64,000 nt of DNA from Diphasiastrum complanatum (taxonomy: Eukaryota; Streptophyta; Lycopodiopsida; Lycopodiales; Lycopodiaceae): contig CM055092.1 of NCBI GenBank assembly GCA_029204225.1, positions 21,665,669 to 21,729,668 on the forward strand, given 5' to 3'. A model generated the notes under the pieces. It did not search any database, was not told where the DNA came from, and worked only from the letters and a program-made list of their open reading frames with translations. The translations under genes were made by a program, and so were the position numbers. Positions 43,684-57,089 of the stretch are shown one piece after another; positions within the stretch are counted from its first letter, which is position 1; the number at the start of each line of letters is the position of its first letter.

Positions 43684-45010
43684 TTAGAAGGGTCTAGAGA
43701 AATGTAGTGGTATACACAAAATCATCAACTTTGTGACCATAAGTATAGGTCGATCAAAGCTGACCTCAAAGGCCCTTTGTCTTTGGAGTTGTGTTGTAAA
43801 GCTACCTTTACAAGCTTTACTTCCGGCGCCAGCATTGTCCTCGGCGCCAGCAGCGCCCCTGCTGCTCCCGGTGCCACTGTGGCCGAAATCTAGCCGACGC
43901 CAAGTTCCTATGGCTGAAAATCTTCGATCGGTTCTAGCGAAGTCCAGAGAGCTCAGATCAATGTGCAATCGCCTCACACGATCTAGGCATGATTAAAGGA
44001 AGCCTGGGGATCAATAAAATTTAGAGAGAGAAAATGACTTTCTAGAGAGAAAATCCTAGAGAGAGAAAAATGTGCTTTACCAGCCTGGGTAGAGTGCTTG
44101 GTATGAGGGGGGGGGGGGGGGGGGGGGGTGCCGAATCCCACCAATACTATAGGGGAGTGCGGGTTGCGACTCAGGGCGAGCTCCAACCAAGTCTCAACCT
44201 CCCTTGCTGGAATGTTGTCATGGCTCTCGCCTTGGCATGCTAGCGCCCCAGAGACTAGGGTCGGTCACACACTTGAAATGTAACTTTTTTAGATTTATCA
44301 ATAAAGTGGGATTTTTCTCAAACTGACTCTGATTACCTTCTGGATTTCAGTGTTCGGTAAAAGCGCCAGTTGTAAGGCCGCTTCAAAATTTTTAAGTTGG
44401 CACATAGCTGAGGGTCGTATCCCGGGACACCAGCGTTATGCCGTCGGGACCATTCAGTCCGTGGCACCAGCGATATGCTGTCAGGACCATTTGGTTCAGG
44501 AACTGGTGGTCTCCATATCTGTCGCGGCTTGTGGTTCTGAGTGTTCCTTGCATGAACGTGAATGGGTTAAGCTCTTGGGGAATGGGCTCTAACCTGTCGG
44601 CTGAGTTGGATGGCTTGCTTGGGTGGAAGTTACCTGTTTATGGCTGTTTAGTCTGGCGTGGCGCCAGGTTGGCTTCCAACGCTCGTGACGAAGCTTTCAG
44701 TTGGTTAAGTCTGATGTAAGTCAGACCGCTTGCTTGGAATGGATGTTACTCGTTTGTAACAAAGCTTCGAGTTGGTTAAGTTTGATTTATGTCGGGCGGC
44801 TTGCTTGGAGGGGAGTCGCCCACATCGGGACCTCCGATCTGGCATGGCGCCAAGTTGGATCTCAATGTTGGTTTTTGGAACTTCAAGTTGGTTAAGTCTG
44901 ATCGTTGTTGGCGAGTTGGCTGCTTGTTGTCAAGTGGGTTTGGATGGCAAGAGTTGAAGGCTGGGAAGCTAAGTCGTGGTTCCTGACTCCCTTTGGGATG
45001 CCTGCGCTAC
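43684..45010. repeat. GC-rich repeat region with poly-G tract
   Basis: Base composition departs from the flanks. GGCGCCAGC words recur around 43826-43850. A run of 22 G lies at 44107-44128. A polyadenylation-like AATAAAG occurs near 44300. A pair of CACCAGCG(T/A)TATGC units lies near 44430-44480. TTGGTTAAG(T) recurs near 44701, 44773 and 44888. These could belong to an LTR and leader of an unidentified element. No convincing protein is present. Confidence 0.5.
44107..44128 (+). repeat. 22-nt poly-G homopolymer
   Basis: Uninterrupted run of about 22 G followed by TG. Length may be imprecise, as such runs are prone to sequencing error. Confidence 0.8.
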
Positions 45011-45479
45011 AAGTTGTCTATTCAACTCAGTAGCCAATAGTAAAACAAACTGTACAACCAACAAACATTAAATCAATTTAGTACAAGAGTGTTTGTTGAT
45101 TTACAACATTAGTCATTGCACTTGGTACTTCCTCAATTGTTGCTCAACTATTACAGGGTTGGTTTACTAGTTGTATATTGATGGGCCCAATATAGTACTC
45201 AACTCCACAACTTACTAGTGCCAATGGAATGGGGGCTTGCAAAGAACAACAAGAAAAGAAGATATTGGATAAACCTAGACTATGTATCGACACTTCTTGG
45301 GAGCCCGTACACCTATCATGAAATTTCCTGACCATCCACTGTATTCATCCAGTGATCTTGAGAATTAGACATGTCAAGATTTGCAACACTATGCATGCGA
45401 AAATAACAAGAGTTTGCATCATATCTTTATGCTTGATTTCCATGCTAATCTGAGATCTAATGAGGCTAAATACATCATC

Positions 45480-47100
45480 ATGTATGTAAGTTTCCTTGGA
45501 GAATGACTCAGTTATTCTCGCCATTTATTGACCAAATGAAACTAACAAGAGGTGAGTGCCCACAGTGTAGCATGTAACTTACATTCCCAATCAGATCTGC
45601 TAGCTTCAACTGCTTTTGTGATGATGCTACACAACATCTTGTTGGATGATTTTGCCTACCCATTACCACGAGGATAATAAGGAGTGCTGAATCAATGGAT
45701 CACAAAAACTCTTCCAACAAAGTGGCTTCTGTGATCACTGACTATCTCAACTGGGCATCCGAAGTGCACAATGATATGCTCATATCAAAACTTGGCAGTA
45801 GTCTTGGTATTAGCCACTCTCACGACCTTGGCTTCTATGGTTAGATAATCTATAGCCATGAAGATATATCGAGCTTGGGTTATTTTTGCTGATGGGTGGA
45901 TAGAACTGATATAGTCCAATTTCCACTTCTCGAATGGTGCTTAAGCCATGATTGGATGTAGCAAATCAAAATTAGTCTTGATGGGTCTCCTAGCTCGTTG
46001 ACACACATCACATTTCCTTAAAGTATTCTTCCGTATCTTTGTGAATTGTCGACCAGCAGCACTCAAAATGGAGAATCTTGTGAACAGTAATATATGATGC
46101 AAAATGACCCCCACCCCACCCATGCCTTCATGCGATAACTATATAATCTAGGTGGTTTCATGTGGAAGAACACACCTTTTGAGGACATCATCTGGTCCTC
46201 GTCGATGCAATTGGCCCACAATCAATTGGTAAGGTCGAGCTTTGAGTACTAACTCCCGCTGTTCCACCTTGGGTAAGGACTTGTCTGGCTGGCTCCACAT
46301 TGAATACTCAACGATATCTGCGGCCCAATCTAGTACTGTGTTGACGTAAAATAAGGCAACATCTGGTAGTTCATCATCAAGTTGGGTTGCAGTCTCCCTA
46401 CTCTTTGATTTATGACACATGATCTACCATGTAGTGATGCTTCCCCTTTTCCCCTTGTGTAAAATGATACTAAAATCAAATTCCAACAACAAGAGTAATC
46501 ATCGAGTGATCCTTCCAGTGTTGCAAGTCTTGTTTACTAGATATAGCAAGGGTTGATGGTCCGCATAAAAGGAAAAGTGGGTGGCCATCAAATAATATCA
46601 AAATTTCTTGACAAAAATCATTGTCAGTGCTTCTTGTTTTGTTGTCGAATAATTTATCTTTGTTTCACTGAGTTGTCAGCTAGCAAAACGGATTGGAAAA
46701 TCCTTTTTGCATACCTAGCTGAGTCAATACGGCCTCAACAACATACTTTGATACGTTCGTATGCACATGAAACTCGATTGTCGATTTGGCGGTTGTAAAA
46801 TTGGTGTTGAGACCAATGCATCTTTAAGCTTTTGGAAAGCCTGTAAGGCTTCTTTCGTCTAATGTAGATCTATGGTAAGTTTGTAAATTGGCTTGGCTAA
46901 CTCCGCAAAATCCAAAATGAAAATTTGATAATACTTAGTGTGGTCCATGAAGATGTAGACCTCACAAATCAAATTATGCCTCCTTTCTTTTCTTTGAAAG
47001 GAAATTGCATTGAGAAGAGAAACAAGTAGAATTTTGATCATTACCTTTCCCTTGATATTTGAGATTTTCGATGTTTTCTCTCTACATTTTCTCAAGTAGT
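45480..47100 (-). pseudogene. Gypsy RT end, RNase H and integrase remnant
   Basis: Minus-strand traces in pol order: an RT connection motif near 46920 (FILDFAELAKPIYKLT), then an RNase H to integrase linker at 46420-46148 (LPDVALFYVN, DWAADIVEY, LVLKARPYQLIVGQLHRRGP), then the integrase zinc region at 46123-45941 (ending CDVCQRARRPIKTN). Integrase core-like words continue weakly to about 45650. Stops and frame changes separate the blocks. The linker pattern is that of plant Gypsy elements with long RNase H-integrase spacers. Confidence 0.75.
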
Positions 47101-49850
47101 AGTAGTCCTACTATCTCTTCAAACAATCATAGTTTAATGTAAATAGCCATGACATAAAGTGCAACATGAAATAACTTCAAAAAGTTTATTTTGTAATTGG
47201 ATGTGTAGTTAGGTAATAAAATAGTACTTAATTTAGTTTTGTGTACTCATCAATAAAATTTCTTTTTTAATTTTCAGTAATGATATCCCATAATCAATTT
47301 TATAATAAAATATATAAAGCGTTTAAATCACATGGTTTGGACCATTCTATTTAGTGGTCTACACAAAAACCTTACAATACATACTAGTCATAGTCAGTGA
47401 ATCAAGGAGTGAATAGTACATGAGAGGAGAGTTACCAATGGTTTCTTGACAAAGCACACTCTATACAATGAAATCCAAAAAAAGACTTGTTAAATTGATA
47501 GCTCATTAAGACCATACAATAGGTATCTTTGGAGGCTAAAAAAGAATCTAACTTCAAATTTGTCTTAGTTTGGGATTCCAATATGGGATTTGTAACTATG
47601 TATCAAACATCAAACCACAATTCTTAATAATAAACATTCAACTAGTAGCATAAAAAAGGGAGCACACCACGTTCCATGCTATGTTTTTTTTAGCCTTCAA
47701 AATGGGATGTTTCACTATGCACGCCAGTGTGCTATCTTTGGAGGCTACAAAAAATAAAATCCTATTTCACTCAGCACATTGGCGTACTATCTTTGAAGGC
47801 TGCAATTTTTTTTTTTCTAGCTATTTCACTTAGCACATAAGTGTGCTATGTTTGGAGGTTGTGAAACATATTCTTAAATGCTATTTTCCTCAAATTTTGG
47901 TTCTCAAATGTGTGTCAAAATACCTTTTCTATTTTATAATTGAAAATTTTCAACCTATGAAAGCTATAATGTATTCACAAAAATACGTTGTAATACTTTA
48001 CAAGTGGATATTGTTTGATAGTTGAATTGCTACATAGACTACACAATTTGGTGCTTCTAGACTATATAATTTGTTTTACATGAGAAAGTTGAATGATTGT
48101 GAATGATTCACATAATACAATGGCTTATGCTATAGTGTCCAAGCCTTTTGTGGTATTGGAACATAAAAAGCCAATCTTAATACGTGACAAAAACTGAAAA
48201 AAAGAAAAGTGGACACAATACCATAGAAAAAAGATGTGCTACAGATTGTCATGACACCTATTAAGAGACAAGACATTAGTAGTACAAAGTGGAGATAATC
48301 AATGTCACTTTCAAAGTTGTCTCACATTGAGGTCCTCACAAATGACATGTATGTACATTGAAATCCATTGAAAATTTTGCATCTAACCATATCTTCTTGT
48401 AGTTAGAGACAAAATGCAATTAATATTACATGGCATGCCATGTGCTACATAATTGGTGCACCATGGGTAGAATGAAACTCGCAAAACTTGAAAAAAATTT
48501 AACTCAAAGATTGTCAAAACCCTCCTCTTTCCAAGCACCAATGTCCTTACACTAGAGTTTTGCATGACTTGAACCCCAAAACCGAAGATAACATTTTAAT
48601 TTCTCCATATCCTTATCTTTATCATATCATGAAGAAAAAAACATTCTTCATCCCAAATCTTTGACTAAGACCATACAATATCCTATTAAACTCCATTTCA
48701 CTATGTCGAGTAAATTAACAATGTCACCATCATGAAGTAACCATAAGATAAAATGATTTTTATCAAACATGAAGTGAAAAGTATGTACAACCAAGTCTTT
48801 GCAACATTCATGAGTCCATCCAAACCTCTATAATGATGAAAAATCAGATCCATCGTGCACTTGAACTCGAACTTGGAAGATGACAAAAAACATATACCTT
48901 TCTTGATTTCCATCAGGCGTCAAAGACAACCATCGTCTGATCAAAAATTGAGGAGTCTAGACGTCCATGTTTTGATCAGAGTGAGTAAACAAGCACGATC
49001 AAACAAGGATAGAGTGCATTCAATCACAACAAGCATTCATCTACGTTGTACACAGATAAAAACGGGCTGCTGCTATATTACACTGAAGCACAATACAAAT
49101 AGCAATTACAACAAAAAATTGACGGCGTAACTGGGAGGCTCAAATAATACATCTCATGGACGGAGCAACCACTAATCTATGCTTGGATGATTTGTTTATA
49201 GATTTCATCCATGTATTAATTACATTGAATGTTTGCCACCTAATTGGGAAAGCCATTGTACTTGGAAGCATATGGCTTCTGTGACAATTGTACATAGTAT
49301 ATACGGTCAACAAATCAAGATTGTTGACGCAATCGAGGACGTCGCAAATTTCTGTCACTTTGCAAAATTTCGCGAAGTAATGTGGAAACGAGCCTCGTTC
49401 ATTTTAGACAACCTTTGGCATTTTTCTCTCTTTGGGTTTTTGCGAAAATGCCGAAGGTGTCCTAAATAAGTTTAAGGTGCCCTCAAAAAAGCGAAGATCT
49501 TTATAACGATTCAACTCTTTCGCTCTTTTCGGGAAAGCCGAAGGTGACTTTAAAACAAGTTGAAGGTGCTCTTAAAAAGTTGGCGAAGGTGTCTTTAACA
49601 GTTTAACCTTAAAAAATAGAGGACATTTTGGAATTCTCTCTCTCTTCGCATTTCTCAGGAAAATGTGCAGAAGGGACAAAGGTGTTGAAAATAGTTAAAC
49701 TGTTGAACTGTGAACAAGTTGACTTCTTCAAAATAATTGAACGAAAGAAGTCAAAGGTAAGTGTTGCAGTTTTCGGGAAAGTGCAAAAAATACGAACTGT
49801 GACACTTAGTGCATTTTTGCAGACTATTCAAAAATAATGTAAATCTGCAG
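47101..49850. other. AT-rich intergenic sequence with two small repeat clusters
   Basis: Near 47705-47865 a unit of about 58 bp containing CACT(N)AGCACA...GTGCTATCTTTGGAGGCT occurs three times with divergence. Near 49440-49600 the phrase GCCGAAGGTG recurs with spacers. Apart from these I see no gene; the open frames are short and unlike known proteins. Confidence 0.5.
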
Positions 49851-49858
49851 ATTTGTTC

Positions 49859-50885
49859 TTAACGCAAGTTTTGTGGAAGTCCTTGAAGATGGCTTACCTC
49901 TGAACCAACTACATCACCTTCATGTAAACTTAATTTTAGACGGCTTACATGAAACATAGGGTGAGCTATAGACTTGTCTTGAAGATCTAGTTCGTAAGCT
50001 AAAAAATCAATATTCTTTATAATCTGAAATGGTCCACAATATCTCGTAGACAATTTATAATGCTTCCTCGTACTCATAGTCTTAGAATCCTTAGGTATTC
50101 TAAAATATACCTAGTCATCAACTTTAAAATATCTAGGAATCCTCTTAAGACCGGCATAGTGCTTAGCTCTATCCTGAGCTCTCCAGATACAATCACGGGC
50201 CACTTGCAACATTTCACGCATATCATGCAAGAACTTCGCAACTTTCTGGATCTTAACAAGCTTTGTCTCTCATTTACCGGAGATCTAGGTTGAAAATCGT
50301 ACATCAGCATAAATGGACTATAGCCACTAGCAGAATGTTTCCTACTATTATGAGCAAACTCAATCAAAGGAACATAATCTTCCCACTGAGATTGCCTGTG
50401 AGACACATATGTTCTCGACATATCCTCCATAGTCTGATTAGTTCTCTCAGTTTGGCCATCTTATTTAGGATGATCTGAAGTACTAAAACTAAGTGAGGTT
50501 TCAAGTTTATGGAACACACCTGACTAAAAGTGACCTGTAAATTTAGGATCTCTATCAGTAACTATATCACTTGGCAATCCATAAGGCCTAAATAATCTTT
50601 CCACAAAGATCTGGGCTAAATCCGAAGCCTTAGCAGTTGACTTGACTGGTATAAAAGTAGCTAACTTTGTCAACCTGTCCACCACAACCCAAATAGAATC
50701 ATTTTGACATTGGGTCTTTGGAAGTCCAACCACAAAATCCATAGATATACTTTCCCATCGTTTCTAAGGGATATGGAGTGAATGAAAGTTCATTTTTCAC
50801 CAATCTGACTAAGTGCATCCGCAACTTGGTTAGAGCTGCCCTTGATATATCGGATTTCATGATCAAATTCCTGCATAAGAGTTAG
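49859..50885 (-). pseudogene. Gypsy RNase H end and integrase remnant
   Basis: The minus strand begins with an RNase H tail (FDHEIRYIKGSSNQVADALS, about 50885-50790). It then jumps to the integrase core at 50742-50524 (MDFVVGLPKTQCQNDSIWVV, VDRLTK, IVTDRDPKFTG with two catalytic Asp), core end at 50430-50250 (DYVPLIEFAHNSRKHSASGY) and C-terminus at 50077-49859 (KLSTRYCGPFQIIKN, HPMFHVSRLKLSLHEGD). The zinc-binding N-terminus of integrase is deleted. Frame changes occur between blocks. Confidence 0.85.
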
Positions 50886-50902
50886 AATTAAAGTAGAATC
50901 AC

Positions 50903-51153
50903 TGTGTTACTGTACTGTGGGTCCTACCAATCGATAAGGATTAGTTGGCCTCGTCATGAGGCGAGTCGACGGGACACACATCCCGTCAACGACAACCTGG
51001 GTCATGCATGAGTTGCTTGAGTGAAGAGCTATATGTACAGTGTAATTTCATTTTGGGAAATACAGTTGCTATTTGAGCTTATTGTAGAGAGTGTTTTTAG
51101 TTTGTGTTACTGTGTAGCATGATCTGTGTTCCTGTTTAAAGCAAATTCTAAGT
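50903..51153 (+). repeat. Possible short LTR (or LTR end) before a Copia primer site
   Basis: Sequence from TGTTACTG ends next to a primer site. It includes two small hairpins (for example GACGGGACACACATCCCGTC). It does not resemble the presumed 3' LTR of Copia E, so E may be a chimera or this may be a different, smaller element. Confidence 0.4.
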
Positions 51154-51166
51154 TGGTATTAGAGCC
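51154..51166 (+). other. Primer-binding site, initiator tRNA-Met
   Basis: TGGTATTAGAGCC differs by one base from the consensus. Confidence 0.8.
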
Positions 51167-54100
51167 ATACAGTGAGTGTACATAGTACAATGTCGTTTTT
51201 GAAGAGAGCTTCGGGAGGTTATGAGAGTTCGGGGTTTACGGCGGGCTGGAGGCAGAAAGTGAAGCACTGGTGCATGGTTTCTAGCATACAAAGGTCTGCT
51301 AGGTGTGAAACCGTGAGAGGATTCGGAGACAGGAGTTGTCGGCTAAATCAGAACTCAAGAAAGACGGAATTCTAAAAATTTCGTAGAGAGGCTTCTTGGT
51401 GTTTGCGATTGGTGTGCATTCAATCGAATACCGATTGACAAACAATTTAAAGCAGTGGATTTCCGGCAGTAGGGCAACCTCTGTGGAGTAAAAATTTGCA
51501 AGTTGAAGCTCAGAGAAAGACTGTGCAGAGCCCAAGAAATCTCCCTTCGTGGATTTCTCTCTGTATTCAACAGATTTTGATGTTGTAAAAGCAGGCAGGA
51601 GGGCGCTTTGATCAGTTCAATTAGATCTCAATTGACTGTGGACAGCCGCGCTGTACTTGAGGTGCTGGATCTGATTTTTCAGAGGGTGCAAAAATCCTCA
51701 GCCACCATAGTTTGTGAGAGAAAGGAGAGGAGGTCGCGGCTGAGTTCGCGCGCCCAAACCGTCTTCATACGTAGCGTTTTGAAGTGAGCCAGCGGCTGGA
51801 AGGGTTCCCGTCAGTGCACAAAAGTGTGCAGAACCATCAAATTGCGTGGCATCTGGATGGACGATGGAGATTAAATTTTTGTGGACCATTGGATCTGGAT
51901 GAACCGTTGAATTGGTTTGAAAAGAGTTTTGAAGTGGGCTAAAGGGAGTTGAGGGGTAAATTGGCCTTCAACTTCATTAAAAATTTTCAATCTAAAGTGG
52001 GAGTTGGGTCCCTTCACTAGTGAAGTTTGAAGTTTCTTCACTCTGAAAAAATAATTCAAAGACTTAAAAAGCCCTTATTTTTACCTCCTTTATCCGTTTT
52101 GACCCAAACGAAGGGCCACAGACTTCAAACGAAGGGCACCCGGACTATACCTCCAAGCAAGGGCAAGAAGAAGTCTAAGCAACAATTTTCCAAGACTCAG
52201 GAGGATGAGGGATCATCCAGCAAGACCAAGAAGAAAGGCAAGTGCTTCCATTGTGGTAAAAAGGGCCATTGGAAGAGTGAATGTCGGAAATTCATGGCGG
52301 AATCAGGCAAGGGGAAACCAAAGCAAGCAGGTAACCTTGTCGATGAGGGTGAGATTGAAGACTCAAGCATCTTCATATCAACATTGTCATCTAATCAAGA
52401 TGATCAAGCGTGGTATATTGACTTGGGAGCCATAGGACACATGACAGGTAACAAGGAATGGTTCAGTAGCTTGAAAGTGTTGGATAATGGAACGTTTGTT
52501 TTACAAGCAAATGGTGATGTGTGCAAGATCAAGGGGATAGGCACCGTTTCAATCCAACTTCCTGATGGCAAAAGCAGGATGATCATGGAGGTACTTTATG
52601 TACCAAGTTTGAAGAAAAATCTACTTTCTGTTGGAGTTACTACTGATCAAAAGTTGAAAGTAGAATTTACCCATGATCGTTGCTTTGTGAAGGATGTGAA
52701 CCAAAAGTTCAAAGTTATTGCAGATGGTATAAGAGAGCCAACACTAAATTGTACAGGTTGAATGTTACAATCAAGGGCAACATGGACTTGTCTCATCCAT
52801 TCCATCGCAAACTGAACTGTGGCATAAGAGGCTTGGTCAGCCTCAGTTTGATGAGAAAATTGGAAATGGTGAGAGGATTGCCTACGATAGAAGACCACTT
52901 GAAATCGATGTGCGAATCATGTGTGTATGGGAAACAACATCGAGAGAAGTTCAATAAAGCTGGTGTTGCAAGGGCAAAGAGCATCTTGGATTTGATCCAC
53001 ACAAATTAATGCGGGCCTATGAGGAATATGTCCTTAGGTAAAGCCTTCTATATCATGACCTTTATTGATGATATGTCACGTAAGACGTGGATTTACTTCT
53101 TGAAGAAGAAATCAGATGCATTTGACAATTTCAAGAGCTTCAAAGCATTGGTCGAAAATCAGACAGGTAGAAAGATCAAAGTTTTAAGATCAGATAATGG
53201 AAGTGAGTATAAGTCTAATGACTTCAATGATTTTTGTGATCAATGTGGGATCAAAAGACAATTTACGCATGCTCATACTCCTGCTCTCAATGGTGTAGCT
53301 GGGTGCAAGAATCGTACGATTGTGGAAAGTGCCAAAACTATGCTAGCTGAGATGAAATTACTAAAAGATTTTTGGTCAGAAGCATGCAGTACGACGTCAA
53401 AATAGAAGTCCTACCATTGCCATACCAAAGATAACACCTGAGGAGGCATTCACGAAGAAGAGGCCAAAGGTGAACCACTTGCAAATCTTTGGATGTAAGG
53501 CCTTTGTATACATTCCTAAGGAAGAGAGACGTAAACTTGATGTGAAAGCTATCAAGTGTATATTTCTAGTATATGATGATTGTGTGAAGGGCTATAGATG
53601 TTTTGATCCAGTAGAGAACAAAATACATGTAAGCCGTGATGTCATCTTTGATGAATCCAAGATGTATGAAAATGAGGATGCTGAGAAGATAGACACATCC
53701 AGTGGAAAAGATGGTATAGTGAGGATACCTCCTGATGATGATCCATTTATTGACTTTCCTAGTGATGGACATGAGGATACATCTCAAGATACTACTACTC
53801 AACCTCAAGAGACAGGTTGGAGAGGTAGAGATAAGCCTTTTGGTGCAAGAAGGATTGAAGTTGCAGGTGACAAATGCAAGGAGAAAGATGTACTGTGGGA
53901 TACATTTTCACCAGGAAGCCAATCACCTGACAGGAAGCTCCCTAAGTGGTTTGAGAGATTGTTGGAGAGCTATGACTTTCCAGGATCATCTAGCCAAGGA
54001 GAGCTACGAAGATCAACAAGAGAGAAGACACAACCTGAAAGGTATGAAGCAAATTATGCTCTCTTATCTAGCATTATTCAAAGCAAAGAACCTTCGACTT

Positions 54101-55369
54101 ATGGTGAAGCGAAGGATGATGAAATTTGGGTCCGAGGCCATGGGAGAGGAGATGGAGTCAATTGCTAAGCATAACACATGGGACTTAGTGGAACCACCAG
54201 TTGGCAAGAAATCCATTGGTTATAAATGGGTATACATGACTAAATACCATGCAGATGGAAGTATAGCAAAGCACAAAGCAAGATTGGTGATCAAAGGTTA
54301 TGCACAAAGTAAAGGGATCGACTATGAGGAGACCTTTGCGCCAGTATGTAAGTGGAATACTCTACGTCTACTTGTTGCTTTAGCCTCACATTTTGGTTGG
54401 CCTGTGCATCAGATGGATGTGAAATCTTCTTTTCTAAATGGTGAGTTAGAAGAAGAGGTATTCAAACCTGAAGGCTTTTTAGTGAAAGGACAAGAGAATA
54501 AAGTATGTCGCTTGAAGAAAGCGCTTTATGGTCTTAAACAGGCATCACGTGCGTGGAATAGCAGGATTGATGCCTACTTTTGTTCCAAGGGGATGGTGAG
54601 AACACATTCTGATCCGAATTTGTATGTCTTATGCTTTGATGGTATGGTTGCTTTGATTGCTCTTTATGTTGATGACTTGATTATTACGGGTAATAATCAA
54701 GAGATGATAGACATGATCAAGAAAGACCTCATGGATGACAGATCTCAGCCTAATGCATTATTGCCTTGGAGTAGAGGTGTGGCAAAAAGGACACGAAGTG
54801 GGTTTAACACAGGTGAAGTATGTCGGAGAGTTGCTGCATAGGTTCAAGTTGCAGGACTACAAGCTAGTGAACACTCCTATTGAACCAGGTAAAAAGCTTT
54901 CTAAGATTGATGAGTCACAAGCATTTGATGCTACGCTGTATAGGCAATTAGTAGGGAGCTTGATTTACCTTACCACGACTAGACCAGATATATGCTATGT
55001 TGTTGGTATTGTAAGATAGTTTATGGCAGCACCTACAGAAATGCATTGGAAGGCAACTAAGCGCATTTTGCATTATGTCAAAGGCACTTCATATTATGGC
55101 TTGATTTACAGGAAGCATGAGGGTTTACTTAAGCTATGTGGCTATGTGGATGCAGATTGGGGAGGTGACTATAATGATCATAGTTCACCACAGGATATGT
55201 ATTCCAGCTTCCGTAAAGTGTTCCTGTTGTTTATCTCATTAAGCGCTTGGCTTAACGAGTGGCAAATTTGTATATAGGTAGGCATCAGCACCTGACCATC
55301 AAGAGTTGCATTTGCATTATCATCTGCCATATTGATTTCCTGACATGCTAAAACTAGTTGAAGAGGGAG
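51154..55369 (+). pseudogene. Copia E, degraded coding region
   Basis: Plus-strand blocks in Copia order but in several frames. Gag is reduced to its end, with zinc knuckle CFHCGKKGHWKSEC near 52240. The protease active site is altered (YIDLGAIGHM, Leu where Ser is usual). Integrase runs about 52790-53660 (TFIDDMSRKTWIYFLKKKSD, SDNGSEYKSN; the Glu region reads NGVAGCKNR, with Gly where the catalytic Glu is expected). RT spans about 54140-54740 (YKWVYMTKYHADGSIAKHKA, LYVDDLIITGN) and continues frame-shifted at 54735-55019. RNase H starts at about 55140 (YVDADWGGDYND) and then decays. At least four frameshifts or stops break it. Confidence 0.85.
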
Positions 55370-55860
55370 TGTGAAAGACTAAACTAGTTTCATCACATTT
55401 TGCAATATTTTCATATTTGGCATATTGAGGCCAAAACTTGTTTTAGACTTAGAGGTTGACTTTTCAAAGTTCATTAGTCTAAATTTCATTTGAATAAACA
55501 CTTTTTGAAAGTGTGGGAAAGATAGAATGTGAGTTTGAGTAGATTCAATTTGAATAAGTTGGGTACATTGAATCTAGACCCAAAATTAGTAGGGTTAGCA
55601 TTTTGGTGGGAAAGCCAAGTGGCCAAATAGGGTTTGGACCTGTTATAAAAGGATGTAACTCGTGGAGAGAGTGATCTTCTCTCTTCTCTATTTCATTTCA
55701 TGCTTATACATGGTTCTCTTGGGTTCTACTATCCATTGGTGCACTATCTTGGTGATTGCTTGCAATTCTATGTGTAGAATGATCTATATTTGCTATTTTT
55801 GGATCCACACGTGTGAAATATAGTAGCTTGCTGGTTTTTTACGGACAACAACAGTACATA
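55370..55860 (+). repeat. Probable 3' LTR of Copia E
   Basis: Starts TGTGAAAGAC just after a purine tract (AAGAGGGAG). It contains TTATAAAAGG near 55644 and a G-box palindrome CACACGTGTG at 55806-55815. The right end is uncertain; no second copy is in view. Confidence 0.55.
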
Positions 55861-57000
55861 ATCATTTCATTCAAGTTTGATCAAGTTCTATTAGTGTTTG
55901 CATCTCAAATTGTGTGTAGATGCTGTTTTTTCTACATTGGTGAGATTGGTAGAGTATTTCTCTTTCTAACCAAAGATCATTCAAGTAGATTGGATCTTAA
56001 GGATCTGAAATCTTTCACAAAAATCACTACATTGAATTACAAGCATGGATGCATCAAACAATTCCAAAGTTCAAAAATTGCCAAAGTTCAGACGACCATA
56101 ACTTTCTCTACAGGACACCAGATTGGTCGTTGTAATGCACAGGAGGGAGAGTGGCTCTACAGGGCACTAGACACATCACCTTGCCACCTAGGCTTCACAC
56201 GTGCAAGCAGTAAATGCACAAAAAACAGGTAGGAGGGCACACTTTTGAAAGGAGGAATCATCAAAATTTGCATCCCAATCCAATAAGCCATGGATCAGAG
56301 GTTACAAGCACTCTACTAAGGTTCATTAGAGAGGCATAGAAGATTCTAACAGGTCCAGCAAGCAATCATAAGCTCAGATCACACTATTACGATCGCCAAG
56401 TGAAGATCTTCAAGAATCCTGTCACATGCAAACCAAAAGGACACCTGTGGAGCATGAGCCACCCAACCAATATGGAGAGGCTAGTCAATATCCTAACCAA
56501 TCCACCCCCAAGCCACAGTGAAGAACACAAGAGAGGAGAGGAGAAACTGGCTCAAGAATCACAATTCACAATAGGAGGATGGGCAAGTTTCCATAGGATA
56601 TATCCTCTCCAAGAGAGAGAGAATATTCTCCCTAGGACTCCCATGCAACCTAAATTGAGCTATTGACCTCCTATTTTTGCATTAAAGCAGTCTTCACTAT
56701 GCATGTGCTCCTATGTCCAATTATAGGTTTGGGCCCTCATATGATTATTAATTACTTGATACGACCACGTCCGGAATGACGTAGCATAACTAATAATCAC
56801 ATACAACTAGAGTGACCGGCCATCCACGTTAGGAATTATTCCCTTACACAAGACATGGACATAACAGAGGGCCTAAAGAGGGAACCGCCTTGTTATTAAG
56901 GCTAATAGCTCCTTTTGGGCCTACAAAGCTAACATTGGATTTAATATTGCCTTGAAGAGCACTGATGTACTAAAAGTACACATCAACACCTTAGGTCGAA
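55861..57000. other. Unclassified, possibly element leader sequence
   Basis: A possible gag opening MDASNNSKVQKL appears near 56047 but quickly meets stops. CTTCACACGTG, half of the palindrome, occurs near 56193. I see no other gene. Confidence 0.35.
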
Positions 57001-57089
57001 ATCCTAGAGTTCTCTCTCAAACCTTAGTCTTCAGGACCAAGATAAGGAGTTAACAATCATGAATAAATAGAGGTCAAGTGTTAAATAGA

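Noticed and set aside
43684-43977. 97-residue minus-strand open frame rich in Ala and Gly
   Set aside because: Composition follows the GC-rich repeat; no family resemblance.
50903-51153. A complete short-LTR (TRIM) element
   Set aside because: Only one possible LTR and a primer site are visible; no second copy of the LTR was found nearby.
42290-55817. CACGTG palindromes as a CRISPR-like array
   Set aside because: Spacing is irregular, spacers are retroelement sequence and the genome is eukaryotic.
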